Positions 23,166 through 31,278 of a stretch of DNA of 50,553 nucleotides are shown one piece after another. The translations under genes and the position numbers were made by a program. This stretch comes from Acidobacteria bacterium RIFCSPLOWO2_12_FULL_66_21 (GTDB taxonomy: Bacteria; Acidobacteriota; Vicinamibacteria; Vicinamibacterales; 2-12-FULL-66-21): positions 1 to 50,553 of the forward strand of contig MELC01000060.1 in the NCBI GenBank assembly GCA_001767455.1, read 5' to 3'. A model generated the notes under the pieces. That model was not told the origin of the DNA and did not search any database. It saw only the letters and a program-made list of their open reading frames with translations. Every line of letters starts with the position of its first letter. Within the stretch, counting starts at the first letter, position 1.

Positions 23166-23626
23166 GGACCGAATTCGTGGGTGCAGAACTTCGTCTTACG
23201 TCCTGATCGGCACGGACACATCTCGTATGTGCGGGTGGGCCTGACGATACCCCAGTAATCGAGATTCGATAGCAGGTACACCCGAGCGGTCAAGCACAGG
23301 TCACGGCACGTGCGATCAAAGGTTGGCAAGTCGGTCGCCAGCCTCTTGAGTGCCCAACTACTGCAAGTTAGGACCGTCGCCGCGAGCGGAGAGCCCGGCC
23401 TGATCGTCTTGTCGTCCGCTGCAAGCCAACCGACAGCGTCTGTTCCCAGGAGAATCCGACTTTGCGCGAGTTCAGCGGCGCGACCGGCTTCGATCCAAAA
23501 ACATTCGAGGGAGCCCCAGCTGGGATGGACGGCGTCGCACAGTACGTCGTACTCATTCAGCAGTTCCGGACGTTCATAACGCTTTGCTGCCTTCTGAACC
23601 AGCGTCAGAACGTTGGTTCGCTGCAT
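23159..23626 (-). CDS. SEC-C motif protein of unknown function
   Basis: Encodes 155 residues. The last 25 carry a SEC-C zinc motif, CPCRSGRKTKFCTHEF (C-x-C-x8-C-H), normally a metal-binding tail on SecA and on many accessory proteins. The rest (residues 1-125) is helical with no family I recognise, possibly a DUF5677/HEPN-like region. The ATG overlaps the stop of the preceding gene by one base (TGATG), so both are read from one mRNA. Its end abuts the attC-like site at 23165-23093, which would place it in a neighbouring gene cassette. Confidence 0.7.
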   Translation of the reverse strand: MQRTNVLTLVQKAAKRYERPELLNEYDVLCDAVHPSWGSLECFWIEAGRAAELAQSRILLGTDAVGWLAADDKTIRPGSPLAATVLTCSSWALKRLATDLPTFDRTCRDLCLTARVYLLSNLDYWGIVRPTRTYEMCPCRSGRKTKFCTHEFGPA

Positions 23627-24075
23627 CAGTTGCGCAGTAACCGACGGCGCAGCTCGCTGACAAGTGCCCCTGCTTCGCCCTGAAGTCGCTGGAATTCATC
23701 TCGGTTCGCGCTCTCGAGTTCGCCACGCTTCTCCGGATCGGCATACGTTTCGACCGATTGCATCCGTGAGAGCCGCCGCTTAGTCTCAGCAACATCTCTG
23801 AAGTACTTGTCAATTCGATTCGCGAGTAATTCATCGTCGGCCAAGAGCATCGCCTCAGCTGCCAAGCCATCGGCGGTCGCTTGGCTCGTTGTTCCACTCC
23901 ACAGCCCATGGGATACGAGTTCTTTGGCCAAAACCGAATAGGCGACAAAGCGTTGCTCGCGCAGCCATTTCGACTGTTCATTCTGCTTAAGCACTCGCTG
24001 TAACCAAAGGACGTCGAGAAGCTTCGTCACTATGGCGCCAAGTCCGATCGCTCCAATTAGCTGTATCCAGTCCAC
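23626..24075 (-). CDS. Membrane-anchored coiled-coil hypothetical protein
   Basis: Encodes 149 residues. An N-terminal membrane helix (MDWIQLIGAIGLGAIVTKLL, then DVLWL) is followed by a charged helical region with ANRIDKYFRDVAETKRRLSR and a Glu/Arg-rich end (EFQRLQGEAGALVSELRRRL). I do not recognise the family. Small single-helix proteins of this type are frequent in integron cassettes and defence islands. GC content is clearly lower than in the lysine operon, which supports transfer. It is translationally coupled to the SEC-C gene. Confidence 0.6.
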   Translation of the reverse strand: MDWIQLIGAIGLGAIVTKLLDVLWLQRVLKQNEQSKWLREQRFVAYSVLAKELVSHGLWSGTTSQATADGLAAEAMLLADDELLANRIDKYFRDVAETKRRLSRMQSVETYADPEKRGELESANRDEFQRLQGEAGALVSELRRRLLRN

Positions 24076-24258
24076 AATAGATGTCCGCGATTTACCGACT
24101 CGCCCGAATGCTCATGGTAACGACTCCGGTCCACAAGTTGTTTGGCAGTGCCGCGCCGGGCGTGAACCCGCAGCAGCTGTCTTCGTTCCTGGCATCTGTC
24201 CGCCCAACATGTAGTAACCCGCAGGAACGGAGGTCGTCGGATATGCTGCGCCCCTCAC

Positions 24259-24329
24259 GGCAGGTCGTCAAGCGGACTTCTGATGCCGACGTCTGATGCC
24301 TGACTTCTGATGCCCGGACACGACCTGCC
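24259..24329. repeat. Inverted repeat enclosing tandem TCTGATGCC units
   Basis: GGCAGGTCGT (24259-24268) and ACGACCTGCC (24320-24329) form a 10-bp perfect stem. Between them TCTGATGCC occurs three times (ending 24287, 24300, 24314; period 13-14). This lies in the 315-bp gene-free stretch 24076-24390; no attC or attI pattern is evident around it (a GCCCAAC at 24202 lacks a partner). Confidence 0.6.
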
Positions 24330-24390
24330 ATGCTGGCGTCCAGGCGCCCGCGAAGCCGGACGCGAGGACTACCCGTGGAGGAGACTGGCG

Positions 24391-24843
24391 TTACTCGGTG
24401 CCGGGCGTGATCGCATCCACGTCCGCAAGGTCCTTCGGGCGGCCGGCCGCCAGCTTGTTCCTGACGAACGAGGACCGCCCGAGAATCCCGACGTCGTGCG
24501 TGCCCAGCCGAGCGACGACACGGTCCGCCCAGGCCTCCTCCCACGTGACGCCGCTGATGGACGTGATGACGTGGATCTGCACCGGCTCCACGCCCATCTG
24601 GAGCATGCGACGCGGCTCGAGCAGGTCCGCGGGCCGAAGCTCGGTGGTCGGAAAGCCGAAGGCCGCGACGGCGTCGAGGAGACGCGACGCATTGTCAAGC
24701 GTGGGCCGCACGAAGACGTCGAGATCGCCGGTGAAACGTGGAGCGCCGTGCAGCGCGAGCGCGTACGCGCCGACGATCAGGAACTCAACGCCACGGGCAG
24801 TCAGCGAGCCGATGAACTCGTCGAAGTCGGGAGCCAGATCCAT
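24391..24843 (-). CDS. Nucleotidyltransferase-fold protein (MNT/AbiEii-like)
   Basis: Encodes 150 residues from the ATG at 24843. FLIVGAYALALHGAPRFTGD, then LDVFVRP, is the GxxAxxxHGxxRxTxDxD nucleotidyltransferase signature (Gly-containing loop and the Asp-x-Asp metal pair). EPVQIHVITSISGV and SSFVRNKLAAGRPKDLADVD match the DUF6036/AbiEii-type continuation. Such proteins nucleotidylate tRNA or partner toxins in MNT-type toxin-antitoxin pairs, but the role here is not proven. The start lies within a small upstream gene (overlap of 59 bp), the arrangement seen for this family. Confidence 0.78.
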   Translation of the reverse strand: MDLAPDFDEFIGSLTARGVEFLIVGAYALALHGAPRFTGDLDVFVRPTLDNASRLLDAVAAFGFPTTELRPADLLEPRRMLQMGVEPVQIHVITSISGVTWEEAWADRVVARLGTHDVGILGRSSFVRNKLAAGRPKDLADVDAITPGTE

Positions 24844-24982
24844 GGACCTGCTTTCGAAGGAACTCGACGGCCGCCAGCCGCTCCGCCGCGGGCCGACTGA
24901 GCCAGAATGAGAGGCCTGACTTCTCACGGCGCTCCGCGTCGAATGTGGTCAGACGAACGACACGCTGCAGATGAAAGCGCAT
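24785..24982 (-). CDS. Small partner protein of the nucleotidyltransferase
   Basis: Encodes 65 residues ending PWR. The core FWLSRPAAERLAAVEFLRKQ, then VHGSGSRLRRVHRLA, resembles the short conserved protein often encoded just before DUF6036-like nucleotidyltransferases, as in a toxin-antitoxin module. It overlaps the nucleotidyltransferase start by 59 bp, so one is out of frame with the other. The gene is likely real, but its function is unknown; an antitoxin-like or scaffold role is inference. Confidence 0.6.
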   Translation of the reverse strand: MRFHLQRVVRLTTFDAERREKSGLSFWLSRPAAERLAAVEFLRKQVHGSGSRLRRVHRLADCPWR

Positions 24983-25046
24983 GGAGTCCCGTCAGATCAT
25001 ACATCCGACCGTTAGAAGCGTCCGCAGCGTGCCGCGCCGGTCGAGA

Positions 25047-26015
25047 TCAGCGGCGGTCCACATAACCCTTTCTCGCGCGCACGGTGAGGCCCTCCCCCTT
25101 CACGCGCACGTCCACGCGGTGCAGCCTGCCGTCGTGCGCGACAGGGGCGAATCCCAGTCGGTAGGCCAGCCGGACGCGTGCCAGTATGGTGCTCAAAACC
25201 AGCTCCGGCTTGCTGCGCAGGTGTGGCACCTCCGTGATCAGCACCCCGCCGGTGAAATCTGCGACAGCGCCAAGCGACCGCTCGGGCCGCACGATAATGA
25301 CTCCGCGCCCCTGCGGGATCACAGCGGTCAGGAACGGTGCCACGATGTTGAGGCTGACGCCGGACGCGGCGGCATGATCCGCCGCATCGACCATGCCCAT
25401 CCTGTTTCCGGTCGCGCGGCCATCGGTGCACAGAATCACCGCGCGGCGGCCCGTTTCGCCGTCGAGCGCGGATACGGCCGCGTCCGCGGCGTCCCAAATC
25501 AGTGATGGACCGTGGCGCTCGCGCTCGGATCGATCGATCGCGGTGTCGATCGCCTTCGCAAGCTCACCGGGATCGGACGTGAACGCCGGGCTCAGCGACA
25601 ATCGTCCGGCGATGGCGCCGACGCGGGCACGATCGCCGCGCCCGAGACCGTTCAGCAGTTGTCCGGCGCTTTTCCGCAGCGCTCCGAGGCTCAACTCGAA
25701 CACCGTGGCCGCGACTCGCGCGGGGTCGTTGCCGGAGAGCGTCACATCGCCCGAGTCCGTGACGCTGTTCGTCACGTCTACGAGCAGCACGAGCGACATC
25801 CTCTCGGCTTGCTCGAAGGACAGGATCTGGCGCTGCTCGCCATCCGCGGCAATTTCAAAGTCCGCCTGCCGAAGGCCTGACACCGGGCGCTCATCTGGCC
25901 CCTCCACCACCGCATCGACGACGATCAACCCGTCGCCGTGGGAGAGCGGAAACGAATTGGCGTGAATGACGCCGAGCGTCGCCGCAAGTACGACCGCGCT
26001 GGCCGTCAGTCTCAT
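25047..26015 (-). CDS. VWFA-domain exported protein (TIGR03436-like)
   Basis: Encodes 322 residues with a signal peptide (MRLTASAVVLAATLGVIHAN). It follows the pattern of the acidobacterial VWFA-related family: IVVDAVVEGPDERPVSGLRQ, DFEIAADGEQRQ, then SLVLLVDVTNSVTDSGD. The metal-site motif is D-x-T-x-S rather than D-x-S-x-S, so metal binding may be altered. AVILCTDGRATG and the C-terminal RLAYRLGFAPVAHDGRLHRV motif follow. The ATG overlaps the stop of the neighbouring VWFA gene by 4 bp (ATGA), so this is the second gene of a two-gene unit. The role is unknown. Confidence 0.8.
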   Translation of the reverse strand: MRLTASAVVLAATLGVIHANSFPLSHGDGLIVVDAVVEGPDERPVSGLRQADFEIAADGEQRQILSFEQAERMSLVLLVDVTNSVTDSGDVTLSGNDPARVAATVFELSLGALRKSAGQLLNGLGRGDRARVGAIAGRLSLSPAFTSDPGELAKAIDTAIDRSERERHGPSLIWDAADAAVSALDGETGRRAVILCTDGRATGNRMGMVDAADHAAASGVSLNIVAPFLTAVIPQGRGVIIVRPERSLGAVADFTGGVLITEVPHLRSKPELVLSTILARVRLAYRLGFAPVAHDGRLHRVDVRVKGEGLTVRARKGYVDRR

Positions 26016-26875
26016 TGCGGCGCCGCAAGATAGCTGGTGCGGGCGCGCGCCTTGATGCCCGGGCGCGTCAACCGCACGTTCAGCTTGTGGATCTTGCCAT
26101 CGAGCGCGGCTGGCGTGAACCCGAGTGTGTACTGGTGCCGCAGCTCGGCCGTCACTCGCGCGAAGGTCGCCGTCAAGTCCGCGTCGTCCTTCAAATCGAA
26201 GTGGCCGCCGCCAGAGAGATCCGTGGGGCTGGCCATGTCCAGGTCGAGGGCGTGTCCCTGCAGGCCGATCGCATACACCATGAAGCCTTCCTCGCGGGCA
26301 CGGCGTTCGATCCGACCGCGGCCGGTGTCGAATCCCGGCAAATCGCCTGTGTCGTGACCGTCGGTCAGGACGAGAATGACGCGCCGTCCGCTTTCGTCGG
26401 CGAGCGACGTCATGGCGACGTCCACGGCGTTCCACAGCGGCGTGTTGCCTCCGGGCCACAGCTCCTCATCGACCACGCGCCTCAAGCGCTGCTTGTCACC
26501 GGTGAGAATCGGGCTGATGGCGATCTCGTAGCCGAAGGTGCCGATCCGCGCGCGATCCTGCGGCGACAGCGCCTCGACGAAGTGACGCGTCGACTCGCGG
26601 ACGCGCCAGAAGCGGTTCACCATGCTGCCGCTCATGTCGAGCATCACCGCTACGGTGATGGGCTGGATGGCCGAGGAAAAGACCTCGATGGCGACGGCCC
26701 TGCCGTTGTCGAAGACCTGGAAGTCGCCCTGAGTGAGGTCCGGGACGAGGCGCCCCTCGGCATCACTCACCGTGGCATAAACGGCGACGGTCTGCACGCC
26801 GACGCGTATCGGCTGCGTCGGGTTCGTGGACAGCAGCAGCGGGAGCGCGGTGGAGAGGATCACGACGCGGCTCAT
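26012..26875 (-). CDS. VWFA-domain exported protein (TIGR03436-like)
   Basis: Encodes 287 residues with an N-terminal signal-like segment (MSRVVILSTALPLLLSTNP). The family pattern is strong: VYATVSDAEGRLVPDLTQGD, FQVFDNGRAV, TVAVMLDMSGSM (an intact D-x-S-x-S MIDAS), ILVLTDGHDTGD, and the terminal YTLGFTPAALDGKIHKLNVR. TIGR03436 is an Acidobacteria-expanded family of secreted VWA proteins with no known function, which supports the taxonomic guess. It is the first gene of the pair with 25047-26015; the TonB-like gene is divergent to it. Confidence 0.87.
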   Translation of the reverse strand: MSRVVILSTALPLLLSTNPTQPIRVGVQTVAVYATVSDAEGRLVPDLTQGDFQVFDNGRAVAIEVFSSAIQPITVAVMLDMSGSMVNRFWRVRESTRHFVEALSPQDRARIGTFGYEIAISPILTGDKQRLRRVVDEELWPGGNTPLWNAVDVAMTSLADESGRRVILVLTDGHDTGDLPGFDTGRGRIERRAREEGFMVYAIGLQGHALDLDMASPTDLSGGGHFDLKDDADLTATFARVTAELRHQYTLGFTPAALDGKIHKLNVRLTRPGIKARARTSYLAAPQ

Positions 26876-26972
26876 GGGATGGCCGCCAGCATAGGCCCGT
26901 GCGGGGCTGGCGGCAGGGGGCGGCCTCTAGTGGCAGAATCAGATGTCGTCGCTGCCGCCTTTTCAGGGGCGT

Positions 26973-27455
26973 ATGATTCTCGCCAGCATGTTCGACGTGC
27001 GCGTCGCGCTCGCGATCGCCCTGCTGCTCGTCCACGCGCCGGCGCCGCTGCAACGTGGAAGACGTGACGAGCCCCCGCGTCCCTGTGCCGCCGCAGAGAT
27101 CTGCTGTCCCTATCGTCTGGCTGGATTCTCTCGCGCGGAACCGGCTCCGACTGCCATCCGGCGCGTCGCTGTGAATCTCAACCAGGTCCGCCGGCCGTAT
27201 CCGAGCGGCATCGCGATCCTCGAGATCGGGATCAATGAGAAAGGGCGGGTGGTCTCGGCCTGCGTGCTGCGCGGTCTGCGGAGCGACTTCGACAGGGCCG
27301 CTCAGGCAGCAGCGATGCGCTGGTTGTTCACGCCGAAAGTCCTCCACGGGCAACCGGTCGGCGTCGCGATGACGATAACGCTTGGGACTCCCGATCGACC
27401 GCCCGGAATGGCCCGAAGATCGCGCGGCCCGCACGGACTCGGACGCTTGCCCTAG
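26973..27455 (+). CDS. TonB C-terminal-domain protein
   Basis: Encodes 160 residues from the ATG at 26973 (a second at 26988). An N-terminal hydrophobic helix (VRVALAIALLLVHAP) precedes a Cys-containing linker and a TonB-C fold: YPSGIAILEIGINEKGRVVS, ACVLRGLRSDFDRAAQAAAM, RWLFTPKVLHGQPVGVAMTI. In this family the domain transmits inner-membrane energy or acts as a free periplasmic partner. No Pro-rich spacer is present, so coupling to an outer-membrane receptor is unclear. It converges on the GH36 gene over a CCCTAG-rich hairpin region. Confidence 0.72.
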   Translation: MILASMFDVRVALAIALLLVHAPAPLQRGRRDEPPRPCAAAEICCPYRLAGFSRAEPAPTAIRRVAVNLNQVRRPYPSGIAILEIGINEKGRVVSACVLRGLRSDFDRAAQAAAMRWLFTPKVLHGQPVGVAMTITLGTPDRPPGMARRSRGPHGLGRLP

Positions 27456-27487
27456 CCCTGCCCTAGCCCAGCCCTAGCCCTGGGCTA
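27448..27487. repeat. CCCTAG-rich short tandem with terminal hairpin
   Basis: GCCCTAGCCCTGCCCTAGCC repeats, and CTAGCCC pairs with GGGCTAG at its right end. The stretch fills the convergent gap between the TonB-C gene stop (27455) and the GH36 stop (27485), a sensible place for a bidirectional terminator, although no T-run is seen. Confidence 0.6.
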
Positions 27488-29173
27488 GACGCCGTCAGCG
27501 TTCACCCATTCGTAGCGCTTCTCCTCGCCGCCCAGGCGCCATCGCGCCGGCCAGACGGTGCGCTGCCAGTCGAGCGGTTCGCCGAGCGGCTGGGCGCTCG
27601 CCGCGCGCGCCAGCGCCGCGCGAAGGTCGCTCGCCGCCGCGGCGTCGACCGCGTCTGGAGCGAGCGAGACGAACAGCGCGGTCCCGCTGCGGGCGACGAG
27701 ATCGAGCCACTGCCGGTTGTACTTCCACGGGATCGCGTTGGTGACGCCGACGCAGTCCGCGTCCGCGGCGTAGAACGCGTCGTGCTGCACCCCGCGGAAC
27801 GCGAGCGTGTTCACGCCCATCTTCCGCGTCCGCGCCCATTCGGTGCCGCTCGTGTCGTCGCCGATGCGGCAGATCTCGAACACGCCCGCCGACAGATGGC
27901 TGACGGTGTTGCAGCCGATGATCAGCGCATCGCCAGCCGCCGTGCGGATCGCGTCGTACAGGCCCGAGATGACCTCCGCGGTCGTCCGTCCCGGCCCGGC
28001 AGCGAACGTCCATCCATCCCTGGTCATCGCGCTGCCCATCTGGGATCCCCAGCGCCCGAACACATCGAACGTCGTGTAGTCGTGCTTGATGAGATCGAAG
28101 CCCCACGCGCGAAGGCGCGCGACGTCCTCCCCGATCTTCCGGCCGGCGTCAGGCACGGTCGGGTCGAGGAACTGGCGGTCGCGCGGAAGACGCCAGGCGT
28201 CCGGCGTGCCCGCGGCCGCCTGCAGCGGCCGGATCCAGACGCCAGGACGGGCGCCAGCCGCGCGCACGTCGGCGGCGACCTTCGCCATGTCGCCGAACTT
28301 TGCGTTGCCCCGATCCCAGATGCCCGTGAGGCTCTTGTCTTCCCGCTGCGGCTGCCAGCCATCGTCCACGACGGCGAACGGCCGGTTGCGGTCCGCAGGC
28401 GAGAGCGCGACGATGCGCCTGGCATCGGCGAGGAAAGTCGCGGCGCTGTTCTTGCCGTAGGCCCAGTACCAATCGTTGCTGCCGTAGGCGGTCTGCGCCG
28501 GACGTTTCGGGTCCGGGCACATGTCGCGGCAGAACGCATGAAGCGCCGCGAACGGCGATTCGCCGGATCGTCCCTGCCGGCAGACGACGTCGCAGACATC
28601 CAGCGAACGCGCGCCGAGCAGAACGCCGGCGCCGCCGCTCCGCACGTCGGCGAAGAGGCTGATCCCCTCGGGGTCGATGTGCCAGTAGCAAAAGGCCCGC
28701 GGCCGCGTCCGCACGCCGTACGCATGCGTGAGCCGCCCGTCGTACGCCGCGAAGTACCACGGCATCACACGGTCGGGAACCATGCCCCGCCATTCGAGAT
28801 CGCCGTAGCCTCGCTCCCACGCGTCGCCGAGCACCAAGCGGACGGCATCGGTCCGACCGCGCCAGCGAAGGTGCAGCCGCTTGATCGCCGCTCCTGGTGC
28901 GGACAGCCGAACGCGCCACGCGTCCGTGACGCGCTGAAGTGTGACCACCAGACCGTTGCCGCGCCATTCATCACCGGCGGCGACCAGCCTCTGCTCGCCG
29001 TCAGCGGTTTCGACCCCGATCGCGTCCGGCATTTGGTGAAGATCGAGAAAGCTGCCGGCGGCCGCCGTGCGCGGGGACGGGGTCCGCGCGGCTGGCGACT
29101 GCGGCAGCGACAGGCCGATGCCGCCGAGCGCGGCCTGCTGCAGGAAGTCGCGCCGTGAGGGGTCTGAAGCCAT
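27485..29173 (-). CDS. Tat-exported alpha-galactosidase-like glycosidase (GH36/GH27-like)
   Basis: Encodes 562 residues with a Tat signal (SRRDFLQQAALGGIGLSL). Melibiase-type motifs are recognisable: FAVVDDGWQPQ, IWDRGNAKFGDMAKVAADVR, FDLIKHDYTTFDVFGRWGSQ (Asp of KHD as nucleophile), and EICRIGDDTSGTEWART (Asp as acid/base candidate). Clan GH-D enzymes act on alpha-galactosides, but some cleave alpha-N-acetylgalactosaminides; the substrate cannot be read here. Export by Tat places it in the periplasm or envelope. It converges with the TonB-C gene and lies 12 bp downstream of higA. Confidence 0.8.
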   Translation of the reverse strand: MASDPSRRDFLQQAALGGIGLSLPQSPAARTPSPRTAAAGSFLDLHQMPDAIGVETADGEQRLVAAGDEWRGNGLVVTLQRVTDAWRVRLSAPGAAIKRLHLRWRGRTDAVRLVLGDAWERGYGDLEWRGMVPDRVMPWYFAAYDGRLTHAYGVRTRPRAFCYWHIDPEGISLFADVRSGGAGVLLGARSLDVCDVVCRQGRSGESPFAALHAFCRDMCPDPKRPAQTAYGSNDWYWAYGKNSAATFLADARRIVALSPADRNRPFAVVDDGWQPQREDKSLTGIWDRGNAKFGDMAKVAADVRAAGARPGVWIRPLQAAAGTPDAWRLPRDRQFLDPTVPDAGRKIGEDVARLRAWGFDLIKHDYTTFDVFGRWGSQMGSAMTRDGWTFAAGPGRTTAEVISGLYDAIRTAAGDALIIGCNTVSHLSAGVFEICRIGDDTSGTEWARTRKMGVNTLAFRGVQHDAFYAADADCVGVTNAIPWKYNRQWLDLVARSGTALFVSLAPDAVDAAAASDLRAALARAASAQPLGEPLDWQRTVWPARWRLGGEEKRYEWVNADGV

Positions 29174-29185
29174 GTCGATGCGCCC

Positions 29186-29491
29186 TTATGCGGCCTCTCG
29201 CGGGTGGACGTCGCGGGCGATGCGTTCAGCGGAGCGCCTCATCGCGACATCGAGATCGTAGGCAGCCTGGAGGTTCATCCAGAACTCGGCGGTCGTTCCA
29301 AAGTACCGTCCGAGACGCAAAGCTGTATCGGCCGTAACGGACCGTCGGCCGTTGACAATCTCGCTGATGCGCGTGACGGGAACTCTCAGATCGCGAGCAA
29401 GCCTGTTGATGCTCACGGCAAGCGGCTTCATGAGATCTTCCCGCAGGATCTCGCCGGGATGCACAGGCGGTAGGCGGCGGTTTCTGGCCAT
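29186..29491 (-). CDS. higA: HigA-family antitoxin
   Basis: Encodes 101 residues. LPPVHPGEILREDLMKPLAV starts the HigA pattern, and SINRLARDLRVPVTRISEIV, then NGRRSVTADTALRLGRYF, is the helix-turn-helix DNA-binding region. FWMNLQAAYDLDVAMR follows as in HigA proteins. It neutralises HigB and usually represses its own operon by binding a palindromic operator. It follows higB with a 23-bp gap, the toxin-first order that is a feature of higBA. Confidence 0.93.
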   Translation of the reverse strand: MARNRRLPPVHPGEILREDLMKPLAVSINRLARDLRVPVTRISEIVNGRRSVTADTALRLGRYFGTTAEFWMNLQAAYDLDVAMRRSAERIARDVHPREAA

Positions 29492-29514
29492 CGTGTTCTC
29501 CCTGACTGCCCGCG

Positions 29515-29793
29515 TTAGTGATAGTCGACGATGTGAACCTCGTACGCGTCACCGTCACGCCAGGTGAAGCAGACGCGGTACTGATCGTTGATCCTGATGC
29601 TGTGCTGCCCGTTGCGATCACCCGAGAGCGCTTCAAGGTGGTTGCCGGGAAACGCACTCAGGTCGCGAAGGCCCCGCGCAGCGTTCAGTTGCTGGAGCTT
29701 TCGTTGAGCGACGCGGGCGACACGTTGGAGGCGGCGGCTGAACCGGCCGGCGAACAGGTCCTGAGCCTCCCGGTCGCCAAACGAGCGGATCAC
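29515..29793 (-). CDS. higB: HigB-family toxin
   Basis: Encodes 92 residues from a GTG at 29793. It matches the RelE/HigB superfamily by length, by the RKLQQLNAARGLRDLSAFPG segment, and by the closing GQHSIRINDQYRVCFTWRDG, then DAYEVHIVDYH. Family members are ribosome-dependent mRNA interferases. It is first in the operon and its promoter lies over a palindromic site (29806-29820). Confidence 0.92.
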   Translation of the reverse strand: MIRSFGDREAQDLFAGRFSRRLQRVARVAQRKLQQLNAARGLRDLSAFPGNHLEALSGDRNGQHSIRINDQYRVCFTWRDGDAYEVHIVDYH

Positions 29794-29805
29794 GTCGACA
29801 GGGTA

Positions 29806-29829
29806 TAACGTGATGCGTTACATGTCAAG
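29806..29829 (-). promoter_or_regulatory. higBA promoter overlapping a TAACG palindrome
   Basis: TTGACA (29829-29824 on the minus strand) is a perfect -35. TATACC or TTATAC follows at 14-15 bp spacing, a little short. The spacer contains TAACG-CATCA-CGTTA (29820-29806), a candidate HigA operator immediately upstream of the GTG start. Confidence 0.55.
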
Positions 29830-29882
29830 CAGTATGAGCGATGGCCGCCATGAGCTGACGCACACTCGGGGTGGCTATTGGC

Positions 29883-31247
29883 TCACCGCGGCGTGATGCG
29901 TCCCACCGTATCCGCCGTGCTGAAGTAGATCGCGCCGTCCGGCGACACGGCGACGAGCCGGATCCCGCCGACGCGGTCCTGAAGGAGCCGTTCGGCCGTC
30001 AGCGTCCGCGAGCGGGCCGCGACGGGGACCCGAAGCCGCACGAGATGACGGCCTTCATCAGAGGCGACGAGCACGTCGTTTCGGAAGGCCGGCAGGAGAT
30101 CCCCTTCGTAAACAGCGGCAGAGCGGACGTCCGCGTCCGCGAGCCGGTAGCTCACGCCCGCGCGCGGCGGGACGGACGGACCGATCGGCACCGCGGACAA
30201 CGTGGCGGCCGCGCCCGCGCGATCGACAATCCACGCAGCGGATCGTCCCCGATCCCATGCGATGCCCTGCGGCGCGTCGAACACCGCGGTGATGACCGGC
30301 GTGCCGTTCTGCTCGCGCGGCGTCGTGCCGTCCCGTTCCAGGCGCAGCAGCTTTCCTTCGAGCGACGTCGCGCCGCCGTGGCCGTTCGTGCCCACGGACA
30401 GCAGCAGCCGCCCGTCCGGCATGGTGCGCACTGACGCCGCGCCGGCACCGTCCACGGGCGCGACCTCGTTGACGAGCACCGCACGTTCACCCAGCACACC
30501 CGCGGTCTCGCGGAAGCGGGCCAGACGATAGGTCGGACGGTCACCCGACCGATCGGCAGGCGCGGCGTACACGACATAGACGAAGTGCGTGCGGGCGAAT
30601 TGTGGATCCAGCGCAAGCGCGAGCAGTTCTCCGCCCTCGACGTCAACGCTGGCGGACGGCGTCCGCGAAGGCTGTCCACCCGGATCGTCGATCGTGCGAA
30701 CGCTGCCCCGGCGCTCCGCGACGAACACGCGTCCGTCCGGCGCCACCGCGAGGTCGGTCGGATCGGCCAAGCCATCGGCGACACGCTCGACGGCGAGCGG
30801 CACACCGTCGCTCGTGATGCCCGCGGGGCCGGACGACCAGGCCACGGCGCTGGTCTCGCTGGCCGTCGCGGCCTGCACGTTCACCCGCAGCGGCGTCGAT
30901 CGCGGGCTCTCGAAGACGTCGCCGTCGAGCACGAACGCCGCAAGCTCCAGCGTGTGAGAGCCCTGCACCATGGCGGGCAGCCTGCCGCTGCACGCAAACC
31001 CCACCGCGCCCGCGGTCGTCGCACACGTGGCGTCCGCGACTTCGCTGCGCGCGTTGTCGACGTAGATGGCATAGCGGAACGTCGCCAGCTCCGACGCGCC
31101 CGCGGCCTGCTGGTCCCAGCCGATGCGCTCGCGCCCGGTGATCGTCTCTCCCTCGGTGCCGCCGGGCGATGGCGTCGGGGGCGTCTTTTTCTCGCACGCG
31201 GTCGTGCCGAGTGCGATGAGCAGCGTGCACCAGAGCCGGCGCGGCAT
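29883..31247 (-). CDS. PQQ sugar dehydrogenase-like lipoprotein (beta-propeller)
   Basis: Encodes 454 residues from the ATG at 31247 (MPRRLWCTLLIALGTTACEK) with a lipobox L-G-T-T-A-C, so it should be lipid-anchored in the envelope. The first 150 residues resemble an Ig-like domain. The remainder is a glucose/sorbosone-dehydrogenase beta-propeller: GLADPTDLAVAPDGRVFVAE, LALALDPQFARTHFVYVVYA, SVRTMPDGRLLLSVGTNGHG. Typical catalytic His/Arg motifs are weaker than in the neighbouring 31498-32760 enzyme, so it may have a different substrate or no PQQ activity. An upstream frame to 31382 passes through the inverted repeat and is not used. Confidence 0.7.
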   Translation of the reverse strand: MPRRLWCTLLIALGTTACEKKTPPTPSPGGTEGETITGRERIGWDQQAAGASELATFRYAIYVDNARSEVADATCATTAGAVGFACSGRLPAMVQGSHTLELAAFVLDGDVFESPRSTPLRVNVQAATASETSAVAWSSGPAGITSDGVPLAVERVADGLADPTDLAVAPDGRVFVAERRGSVRTIDDPGGQPSRTPSASVDVEGGELLALALDPQFARTHFVYVVYAAPADRSGDRPTYRLARFRETAGVLGERAVLVNEVAPVDGAGAASVRTMPDGRLLLSVGTNGHGGATSLEGKLLRLERDGTTPREQNGTPVITAVFDAPQGIAWDRGRSAAWIVDRAGAAATLSAVPIGPSVPPRAGVSYRLADADVRSAAVYEGDLLPAFRNDVLVASDEGRHLVRLRVPVAARSRTLTAERLLQDRVGGIRLVAVSPDGAIYFSTADTVGRITPR

Positions 31248-31278
31248 GATCGGCACCATAGCACGACGCGCGCGGCGA

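Noticed and set aside
24202-24208. GCCCAAC as a third attC core site
   Set aside because: No paired GTTRRRY or L''/L' arms within about 150 bp on either side.
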